Origin: an uncultured Lachnospiraceae bacterium
GTDB taxonomy: Bacteria > Bacillota_A > Clostridia > Lachnospirales > Lachnospiraceae
Assembly (NCBI GenBank): GCA_946529195.1
Contig: CAMMZE010000001.1
Span: 1 to 21,495, forward strand
DNA: 21,495 nucleotides
Reading direction: 5' to 3'
Positions 16,412 to 21,495 of this stretch are shown here, in pieces. The notes beneath the pieces were generated by a model, which searched no databases, had not been told where the DNA came from, and was given only the letters and a program-made list of their open reading frames with translations. The position numbers and the translations under genes were made by a program. Every line of letters begins with the position of its first letter. Within the stretch, counting starts at the first letter, position 1.

Positions 16412-18283
16412 TTACTGCCTGCTGCCGCGGAAAAAGTCGGCTGCCCGCTCCAGGAAGGGACGGCTTCTTCTCTCCTGCTCTGCCTCCAGCAGGGCGATGC
16501 AGCGTTTCAGAGACTCGGTCATCTCCTGCTGTCCTGCCATCAGCTTTGCGACTTCTGAACCTTCCTTCCCATCCTCGCTTCCTGCTGCGCCGGGAACTCC
16601 GGTATTGTTTCTGGAAGAAGCTGCGGCTGCCAGTCTTCCCGTAAAGTCTCTGATATTCTCCTGGTACTCTTCCATCTTTTCAAAGCTCTTCTGAAGCATG
16701 GCCATCTGATCGGCATACTGCCGCTGGGTCTCACCCGCAGATGTAATCATGCCCCGCAGAGCATTGTCCAGCTGCCGCCTCTCCGCGTCGCGGCTGACCG
16801 CAGCCCTCTCTGTATATGATTTCATAATCTGTTCGACACCGGACAGATTGATGGGGTCGGCCTGGCGTTTTGCCAGCTCTGCTGCTGATTCGGAGAAGGA
16901 AACAATATTCCCGCTCAGTCTGGACTGGTTTTCCTCCAGCCCGGCAAAGGTCTGATTCAGCCTCTCCTCATGTGTCCGCAGATCGGTCAGGACCGTTTTC
17001 TGCTCCTGGGCCACCTCGTTCATATTCTGGGAATACTGGTCCAGCTTTTCCATCAGAGAAGCTGTCTGCGTATTCATATTCTCCACCATTCTGGCCGAAG
17101 CCTCAGATGTGCTGTCAAGCTTTTCTACATAGGCATTGAGCTGTTCAATGATTTTGGCCGAGCTCTTATTGACCTCTTCTGTATTGGTGCTTGTCTGCTC
17201 AATCCGGGCAATCAGCTCGCCCAGCTTTGTGGTCATCTCGCCCTGCGAAGCGCTCAGACCTGCAACGCTGCCGCCCAGCTTTTCCACATGCTCCGCCATA
17301 GACCGGCTCATAGCCTCGATCGGCTCCTGCATGAGGCCCTGCATCTCACTGACAAACTCATCTACAATCGTGCCCAGGGCATTTTCCTGCGCCTGGCGGA
17401 ACTCTTCCATGGCTCCCTGTAAAGACAGGTCGATCTTGCGGAACTCCGGAATCATATTCTCAGAGATCTGGCTGCCAAGTTCCTTGCCAAGGCCGCTGGA
17501 AAGCTGCTCATGAACCTTCTCCAGATAAGCTGCGGAAGTCTCAATCCCCGCCAGCTCTCTCTTCTGATTTCTGGTCATCTCATCCATCATGGACTTCTGG
17601 GTGACAGCCTGGTATTTTTCATGAAATACATCATAAAAGCGGTCCAGCTTCACGCTCAGTCCGGAGGAGAAATAGCGGAATGCGAAGTTAAATACAATGG
17701 AAAGACTGATGCCGTAAATGGAGGTGTAGAAAGCGACATAGAGTCCGCCGACCAGCCCCTCCACAGACCGCGTCATCACATCATAATCTGCAAAATCGAT
17801 CCCGCCAAGGCCGGTCACCAGTCCCACAAAAGTTCCCAGAATGCCAAGGGAAGTCAGAAATCCGGGAACCAGCGAGCACAGGCCTGCATGGGTGACCTCC
17901 AGCAGCTCCTGCTCATTGATATATTCCTCCAAATCGCAGTCCATGCCGGACCTGTTTTCCCAATCCTTGACAAAGCGCTTCCAGTCGCCGTCTACCGATT
18001 CGATCCGGAACTTGACGCCTGCCCTGGACGGGAGGGTCTGAAAGCCGGTCTTCTTGCTGATCACAGCCTCCGCCGCTTCCAGGTCTTCTGTCAGAATCTG
18101 CAGCCTGCGGATTCCCAGCCTGTTAAAAATAAGGACTAAAACAAACATGATCGCCAGAAAGGCGTAATTCATGGTCATGGTCCGCCCTTCATGGCCGGTC
18201 ACTACCGTGACCAGCAAAAGGGCAGCAAACAATCCGTAAATCACATATCTGGCGATCAGTTCTGAAAAATGACTGTTTTTCAT
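16412..18283 (-). CDS. MotA/TolQ/ZorA-like channel protein with long coiled-coil tail
   Basis: This 623-residue membrane protein is the first gene of the large operon. It has four likely membrane segments: about 12-30, 38-56, 137-160 and 177-203. The third and fourth contain the MotA/TolQ/ExbB signature (LVPGFLTSLGILGTFVGLVTGL and SVEGLVGGLYVAFYTSIYGI), the part that surrounds the MotB-type helices and converts ion flow into rotation. After residue 225 comes a cytoplasmic tail of some 330 residues that is almost entirely coiled coil, rich in E, Q, N and S, followed by a basic C-terminus. Flagellar MotA (about 260-300 residues) and TolQ/ExbB (about 230) lack such a tail, but ZorA of the Zorya anti-phage system has one. 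The start is supported by GGGGAGG 9 bases upstream. The neighbouring OmpA-like gene supplies the stator partner. Confidence 0.83.
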   Translation of the reverse strand: MKNSHFSELIARYVIYGLFAALLLVTVVTGHEGRTMTMNYAFLAIMFVLVLIFNRLGIRRLQILTEDLEAAEAVISKKTGFQTLPSRAGVKFRIESVDGDWKRFVKDWENRSGMDCDLEEYINEQELLEVTHAGLCSLVPGFLTSLGILGTFVGLVTGLGGIDFADYDVMTRSVEGLVGGLYVAFYTSIYGISLSIVFNFAFRYFSSGLSVKLDRFYDVFHEKYQAVTQKSMMDEMTRNQKRELAGIETSAAYLEKVHEQLSSGLGKELGSQISENMIPEFRKIDLSLQGAMEEFRQAQENALGTIVDEFVSEMQGLMQEPIEAMSRSMAEHVEKLGGSVAGLSASQGEMTTKLGELIARIEQTSTNTEEVNKSSAKIIEQLNAYVEKLDSTSEASARMVENMNTQTASLMEKLDQYSQNMNEVAQEQKTVLTDLRTHEERLNQTFAGLEENQSRLSGNIVSFSESAAELAKRQADPINLSGVEQIMKSYTERAAVSRDAERRQLDNALRGMITSAGETQRQYADQMAMLQKSFEKMEEYQENIRDFTGRLAAAASSRNNTGVPGAAGSEDGKEGSEVAKLMAGQQEMTESLKRCIALLEAEQERRSRPFLERAADFFRGSRQ

Positions 18284-18445
18284 CTATAAAAGCCTCCCCT
18301 AACGTTTTTCTCTATTGCAAAACATTGTAAAAAACACCTGTATACACTATTTGTATGAATAATAATATCCTTTGCCTGAACCGCGTCAGGCGGTGAATAT
18401 GCTGGTATTTTGGGGATTTTATGCTTATTGTATGATATTTTCTTT
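18284..18445. other. Intergenic leader before the ten-gene operon
   Basis: This 162-base, AT-rich gap precedes the ZorA-like gene. It holds a perfect 8-base palindrome TGTATACA at 18339-18346, a GCCTGA/TCAGGC inverted repeat with a 6-base loop at 18374-18391, and a -10-like TACAAT on the minus strand near 18325-18330 without a good -35 partner. The inverted repeat has no T-run on either strand, so it is not a standard terminator. I cannot name the promoter. The operon may need an alternative sigma factor or read-through from the DUF4349 gene. Confidence 0.4.
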
Positions 18446-19645
18446 TCATTTACTCCGGCGTCTGCCGCGAAGTTTTTTAACCAGTCCTACGATCAAAAGA
18501 ATCACAACAAAGACTGCAGCGAATACCGGGATCATGGTAATGATCCAGATCAGCAGATTTCCGATCCCGTTGATCAGGGATGCTGTATTCTCTGCAAGCC
18601 CGCTCCGGATCCTCTCCCATACCGTCGGCTGACCGGTCAGGGACTCCTGCTTCACTTCCTGTATATACAGGCTGACCGTGTCATAGCTGACCAGGTTGTC
18701 GTAGGTATTGAGCTGGGACTGCCAGGACTCAATCTGATATCTTACATTGGACAGCTGCGACTGGATCTGAATCAGATCATCTGTCGACTCCGCCTTCTCC
18801 ATCAGCTTCAGCAGCTGCTCTTCCTCTGTCCGAAGTGCCTTGATATGGCTCTCTGTATCCACATACTGCAGCGTCACATCCGTCAGATCCTCGGAGTGGT
18901 TGATGATGTTAGACTCACCTTCCAGCGTCTCCAGAAAAGCATCCGTCTGATCAGCGGGAATGCGCAGAGTCAGATTGGCTGACCTGCGGTAGTAGATACT
19001 GCCTCCGTAACTATTGCCATCGATACTGGAGTTCTCGATATATCCCCCTGCCTGTGAAGTCTGCGTTTTGATCTTCTCAATCAGAGACTCAAACTCCATG
19101 GTCTCTGCAGAAATGGTAACATTGCGGATCAGTTTGCGGTCTGACTGCTCCGGCACCTGCCCGGCAGCCTGACTGGTATCGCCCGTATAGGACGCTGCCG
19201 ACTTCGCCTCACCTGCTTCACCGCCGCCTGCCATCGCGCCATTTTCCATCGCAGCTTCTTCGGCTGACACCATACTATCATAGTCTGCCGCCTCCATTGC
19301 GGGGGAGGTAAAAACGCCTCTTGCAGACGCACTGCTGCCCATTCCGTGAATACCGGACAGGCCTCCTCCGATCGCTGTGACAATCACAGCCAGACAAGTC
19401 AGAGAAGCCGCTGTGCGAAATGTGCTTCCGCCAAAGAAAAAGCCCTTTAATTTTCCAAAGAATCCCTTTTTTTCCTCTGCCTGCTTCCGGTCTGTTTCCT
19501 TCTTAAAGCCTGCTGCCTGCTTCCGGTCTGCTGCCTGCTCCTGACCGGCCTCCATGGCCAGCCTCATCTCGATCCTGTCCCAAAGCTGAGGAGCCTGCTC
19601 ATCTATCATTTCATTCCATTTTTTCTCAAATTCATGATCCGTCAT
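18446..19645 (-). CDS. DUF4349 membrane protein, probable sigma-factor partner
   Basis: This is a 399-residue protein. The N-terminus (1-70) is charged and helical, beginning HEFEKKWNEMIDEQAPQLWD, as in cytoplasmic anti-sigma tails but without a visible zinc motif. A membrane segment lies at about 76-98. A low-complexity region rich in A, G, S and E leads to the DUF4349 domain (about 170-350), with RKLIRNVTISAETMEFESL, LRIPADQTDAFLETLEG, LQYVDTESHIKALRTEEEQL and a coiled-coil hairpin (STDDLIQIQSQLSNVRYQIE). A second membrane segment is at about 360-388 (LLIWIITMIPVFAAVFVVIL), then a basic tail. The DUF4349 domain should be extracytoplasmic. Its ATG overlaps the sigma factor stop by 4 bases (ATGA), the arrangement of co-regulated sigma/anti-sigma pairs. 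Its biochemical function is not known to me. Confidence 0.85.
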   Translation of the reverse strand: MTDHEFEKKWNEMIDEQAPQLWDRIEMRLAMEAGQEQAADRKQAAGFKKETDRKQAEEKKGFFGKLKGFFFGGSTFRTAASLTCLAVIVTAIGGGLSGIHGMGSSASARGVFTSPAMEAADYDSMVSAEEAAMENGAMAGGGEAGEAKSAASYTGDTSQAAGQVPEQSDRKLIRNVTISAETMEFESLIEKIKTQTSQAGGYIENSSIDGNSYGGSIYYRRSANLTLRIPADQTDAFLETLEGESNIINHSEDLTDVTLQYVDTESHIKALRTEEEQLLKLMEKAESTDDLIQIQSQLSNVRYQIESWQSQLNTYDNLVSYDTVSLYIQEVKQESLTGQPTVWERIRSGLAENTASLINGIGNLLIWIITMIPVFAAVFVVILLIVGLVKKLRGRRRSK

Positions 19646-20175
19646 CCCTGCGCCCTCCTTAACTTTTTCGCTGCTTCCTGATATTTCCAGCTTACCGTTC
19701 CCATGGGCATTTCAAGAATAGAGGAGATTTCCTTAAAGGTAAGCTCTCCCCGGATCTTCATTGTCACGATTCTCTTTTCCTCCTCAGACAGGGTCTGTAT
19801 CAAATCAGAAAATCCCAGCTTTTCCACGGCAGTTTCCTCTGCCGAGGGCACTGTCTGCACAGGTACGTCCGTCTGCTCCTGCGGATCCTCCGCCGGCAGC
19901 TCGCGCCTGTTTTTGCGCAGGAAATCAACAGCCAGATTGCGGGCCATCCTGGTGATCCAGGCCTTGTGTCCGCTGCCCGGCCGGTAACTGTCTGCCTTAT
20001 TCCACAAATGGATAAAGAACTCAACCGTCAGATCCTCCGCGTCCTCATGTCTGCCGACATAGGACAGCAGAATCGCATATATATAGGCATTGTAAGCCTC
20101 ATACACGCGCTGAAGGCCCATCCGGTCCTTATCCTTCATCTGCTGTATGCATTTTTCAAACTCTTCATTGACCAT
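19642..20175 (-). CDS. ECF-type RNA polymerase sigma factor
   Basis: This 177-residue sigma-70-family factor has regions 2 and 4 only. Region 2 covers about residues 10-95, including RHEDAEDLTVEFFIHLWNKA and AWITRMARNLAVDFLRKNRR (region 2.4, which contacts the -10). After an acidic linker, region 4 (about 125-175) contains LSEEEKRIVTMKIRGELT and a helix-turn-helix FKEISSILEMPMGTVSWKYQ that reads the -35. It would direct RNA polymerase to stress promoters when released by its partner. The start at 20175 is chosen because GGAGGTG lies 7 bases upstream; an in-frame start 16 codons earlier has no such site. It overlaps the downstream DUF4349 gene by 4 bases. No consensus promoter is clear upstream; only an AT-rich GATAATATAT is seen. 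Confidence 0.93.
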   Translation of the reverse strand: MVNEEFEKCIQQMKDKDRMGLQRVYEAYNAYIYAILLSYVGRHEDAEDLTVEFFIHLWNKADSYRPGSGHKAWITRMARNLAVDFLRKNRRELPAEDPQEQTDVPVQTVPSAEETAVEKLGFSDLIQTLSEEEKRIVTMKIRGELTFKEISSILEMPMGTVSWKYQEAAKKLRRAQG

Positions 20176-20182
20176 ATCTTCA

Positions 20183-20189
20183 CACCTCC
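20183..20189 (-). promoter_or_regulatory. Ribosome-binding site fixing the sigma factor start
   Basis: GGAGGTG lies 7 bases before the ATG at 20175. It places the start 16 codons inside the longest possible open frame. Confidence 0.8.
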
Positions 20190-20260
20190 GGTGCCCGGGA
20201 ATGCCTATGCTGGGAAGCTGCATATATTATCTATACGGATGAGGCAGGGCATTTTTATGG

Positions 20261-20311
20261 AAAAAAAGAGGAATCGTCCTGCGCATCCTGCGTCTCGTCC
20301 AATTCCTCTTT
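20261..20311 (-). terminator. Intrinsic terminator of ffs
   Basis: On the minus strand AAAGAGGAAT (20302-20311) pairs perfectly with ATTCCTCTTT (20265-20274) and is followed by further Ts. The roughly 27-base loop contains a smaller hairpin, CGCA-GGA-TGCG. It lies 19 bases past the 3' end of the SRP RNA. Confidence 0.85.
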
Positions 20312-20329
20312 GTTCTCTGTTATAAAAAA

Positions 20330-20597
20330 TTCCGTGCGTTTCGCTTCGAACCCGACCCATGAGCGTTACCACCGCAGCCAGCTCGGCCCAGGCACCCTTG
20401 CGGCACACAGAAGATCCGACTTAGTGCTGCTTCATTCCTGACCTGACACGGTTCACCGGTTCCTGTTGCGCAAGACCCAGACGTCAACACCGCTTACAGC
20501 GGGCTGCCTCACAAGCCAAAGCCCTCAGCTGAAACATCACCCCTGCTGTAGCGGATTGCAGGTACAGGGCACCGCTATCTCCCCGGCTGCACGGAAA
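20330..20597 (-). ncRNA. ffs: Signal recognition particle RNA (large bacterial type)
   Basis: This RNA of about 268 nt is the scaffold of the signal recognition particle, which binds Ffh and targets nascent membrane proteins. The ends pair (TTCCGTGC at the 5' side with GCACGGAA at the 3' side). The 5' part is an Alu domain with GGGGAGATAGCGGTGCCCTG and ACCTGCAATCCGCT, as in the Bacillus scRNA. The S domain contains GTGTTGACGTCTGGGTC, TGCGCAA, the Ffh-binding helix 8 (GTCAGGTCAGGAATGAAGCA with a GGAA tetraloop) and TGCCTGGGCCGAGCTG. The long form with the Alu domain is characteristic of Firmicutes and absent from enterobacteria. The exact ends are estimated from the terminal pairing. A -35/-10 promoter lies upstream and an intrinsic terminator downstream. 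The 5' end is probably trimmed from a leader of about 35 nt. Confidence 0.95.
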
Positions 20598-20613
20598 CTT
20601 TAATGCATGTCTC

Positions 20614-20632
20614 AGCATGGACTTGCCATGCT
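20614..20632 (-). other. Hairpin in the 5' leader of the ffs transcript
   Basis: AGCATGG and CCATGCT form a perfect 7-base-pair stem around a 5-base loop, between the expected transcription start (near 20631) and the mature SRP RNA 5' end. It may mark a processing site or protect the 5' end. Confidence 0.55.
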
Positions 20633-20637
20633 CACTA

Positions 20638-20666
20638 AGTATACCTTGAAAAAGAAAGTTCGTCAA
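20638..20666 (-). promoter_or_regulatory. Sigma-A promoter of ffs
   Basis: On the minus strand the -35 is TTGACG (20661-20666), the spacer is exactly 17 bases and the -10 is TATACT (20638-20643). Each hexamer matches consensus at five of six positions, as expected for a highly expressed stable RNA. Confidence 0.9.
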
Positions 20667-20786
20667 GTCAGTTACTCGATTCGTGTGACTTGTATTTAAG
20701 GTCATTCGATGGTACCATGATAACAGAATCAATATCGATACCTAAACATTTCCTGCCCATCGTGATACTGACAAGGAGGTTAGCTT

Positions 20787-21185
20787 ATGCTCTATACCAG
20801 TCTTTCTGAGAATGAAAAACGCAGATTTGAAACGCTTCTTATGACAGCCGTCTCTGAGGACAGCTCCATCACCGGAGGCGAGCAGGATGCCCTGATCCGC
20901 GAGCGGATCGAACTGGATATCCCTGACATCAGCGGCGATATTCCTTATGAACAGGCCATGACATGGCTGTGCATGAACGCTTCCGACCGCACCAAACGCG
21001 GCATCCTTCTGGAAATCGCCATTCTGCTTCATAACGATGACATGATCACAGGAGAAGAAAGCGAACTGCTCTACGACATGGCCCGCCGCTTTAAAGTTGA
21101 CAATCTTCCCGACTTCATCGCCGCGGCAAAGAAAATCAGCGCCGGCTACGCCGCCGCCGAACCGCTCTTCTCCGATTATCTGTAA
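20787..21185 (+). CDS. Small helical protein of unknown function
   Basis: This 132-residue cytoplasmic protein has no signal peptide or membrane segment, and I do not recognise the family with confidence. It is predicted all-helical and acidic. The C-terminal half (ILLEIAILLHNDDMITGEESELLYDMARRFKVDNLPDFIAAA) has the helix-acidic-loop-helix layout of TerB-type domains (compare DG.it..E...l..la..l.i), while the first half repeats a similar pattern around SSITGGEQDALIRERIEL. The ATG is preceded by AAGGAGG at a 7-base spacing, and a hairpin terminator follows 10 bases after the stop, so it is a real monocistronic gene. It is the only plus-strand gene here. A weak promoter is possible (TTGTAT at 20690, 17 bases, TACCAT at 20713), back to back with the ffs promoter. 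Confidence 0.8.
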   Translation: MLYTSLSENEKRRFETLLMTAVSEDSSITGGEQDALIRERIELDIPDISGDIPYEQAMTWLCMNASDRTKRGILLEIAILLHNDDMITGEESELLYDMARRFKVDNLPDFIAAAKKISAGYAAAEPLFSDYL

Positions 21186-21190
21186 AACAG

Positions 21191-21234
21191 AAGAGGGACA
21201 GCCGCACTCGCTGCCGAGTGCGGCTGTCCCTTTT
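21191..21234 (+). terminator. Intrinsic terminator between the small gene and dapL
   Basis: A perfect 16-base-pair stem (21195-21210 with 21215-21230) with a CTGC loop is followed by TTTTG on the plus strand and preceded by AAGA, which extends the stem. It ends the plus-strand gene. On the minus strand the tail is less T-rich (CTCTTCTGTTTT), but it could also stop dapL transcription coming from the right. Confidence 0.9.
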
Positions 21235-21267
21235 GTATCTTGCAGCATCTCCTCCGGGATCTTCCTT

Positions 21268-21495
21268 TTACAGGTTGCGGATCCTTCCCACTGCCTCCAG
21301 CGTGCTCTGGGCTGATCCAAATGCTGTCAGTCTGAAATAGCCTTCTCCGTGAGGGCCGAATCCTGAACCGGGCGTACCAACTATCTGAACCTTTCCAAGC
21401 AGATAGTCAAAGAAATCCCAGGAGCTCATGCCCTGCGGTGTCTTCATCCAGATATAGGGAGCATTCACGCCGCCGTACACTTCAAATCCGGCATC
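21268..21495 (-). CDS. dapL: LL-diaminopimelate aminotransferase, C-terminal part
   Basis: The last 75 codons of a PLP-dependent class I aminotransferase are present; the rest lies beyond the right edge. The segment [18 protein letters not shown] is the C-terminal signature of DapL, including the arginine that binds the substrate carboxylate. [14 protein letters not shown] upstream and the ending [12 protein letters not shown] also match. DapL converts tetrahydrodipicolinate directly to LL-diaminopimelate in one step for lysine and peptidoglycan synthesis, a route used by many Clostridia. The stop is followed at a distance by a shared hairpin terminator. Confidence 0.93.
   Translation of the reverse strand, partial: DAGFEVYGGVNAPYIWMKTPQGMSSWDFFDYLLGKVQIVGTPGSGFGPHGEGYFRLTAFGSAQSTLEAVGRIRNL

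Noticed and set aside
15580..18283. Flagellar motA/motB or Tol/Exb transport genes
   Set aside because: The 330-residue coiled-coil tail on the channel protein, the absence of flagellar or TonB/TolA genes, and the defence-like neighbours fit these families poorly.
18374..18391. GCCTGA/TCAGGC hairpin as a terminator for the DUF4349 gene
   Set aside because: No T-run follows on the minus strand (AAAGGATATT) or on the plus strand (GGTGAATATG), so it is kept only as an inverted repeat of unknown role.
20205..20732. Short minus-strand open frames around 20205-20408 and 20484-20732
   Set aside because: They overlap the SRP RNA gene and its terminator; the structure and conserved sequence of ffs explain this region.
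1..21495. Insertion sequences, phage genes, tRNA genes or attachment sites marking a mobile island
   Set aside because: I saw no transposase, integrase, tRNA or flanking direct repeat; core genes (ffs, dapL) sit close to the operon.

Overview
The window looks like chromosomal DNA from a Clostridia bacterium, most likely Lachnospiraceae. The evidence is a long Alu-containing SRP RNA of the Bacillus/Clostridium type, strong purine-rich Shine-Dalgarno sites in front of nearly every gene, LL-diaminopimelate aminotransferase (dapL) at the right edge, and protein families typical of gut Firmicutes. The genus cannot be fixed from the sequence. Almost everything is on the minus strand, so the genes are read from right to left.

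Right flank (about 18.4-21.5 kb). This holds the 3' end of dapL, a strong hairpin terminator, a small plus-strand gene of unknown function, the SRP RNA gene ffs with a near-consensus promoter and an intrinsic terminator, and then an overlapping pair: an ECF sigma factor and a DUF4349 membrane protein that may act as its anti-sigma or stress partner.

Main region (1-18.3 kb). Ten consecutive minus-strand genes are packed with gaps of 0-38 bases and look like one operon that continues past the left edge. In order of transcription they encode: (1) a MotA/TolQ-type channel protein with a very long coiled-coil tail, resembling ZorA; (2) a MotB/OmpA-type stator protein resembling ZorB; (3) an FtsW/RodA-family glycosyltransferase with a roughly 230-residue extracytoplasmic insertion; (4) a 1699-residue protein combining a transglutaminase-like domain, DUF4011, an SF1 helicase and a Vsr/MTES_1575-like nuclease fold; (5) a lipoprotein-like protein with a second membrane anchor and a cytoplasmic coiled coil; (6) a zinc-ribbon GTPase; (7) a GAP1-like GTPase partner with a multi-pass C-terminus; (8) a membrane-anchored degenerate FHA-like protein; (9) a class B penicillin-binding protein with all three transpeptidase motifs; (10) a Ser/Thr kinase that is cut by the window edge.

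This combination is the main result. The kinase/FHA/PBP/FtsW part resembles the actinobacterial pknB-pbpA-rodA-fha arrangement. The ZorAB-like motor plus helicase-nuclease resembles Zorya-type anti-phage defence, and the GTPase/GAP1 pair resembles nucleotide-dependent conflict systems. I infer a single envelope-anchored machine in which an ion-driven ZorAB-like complex crosses the membrane and binds peptidoglycan, a dedicated FtsW/PBP pair remodels the wall around it, the kinase, FHA-like protein and GTPase carry the signal, and the giant helicase is the nucleic-acid effector. Whether it is a defence system or a conserved envelope-stress system cannot be decided from this sequence.
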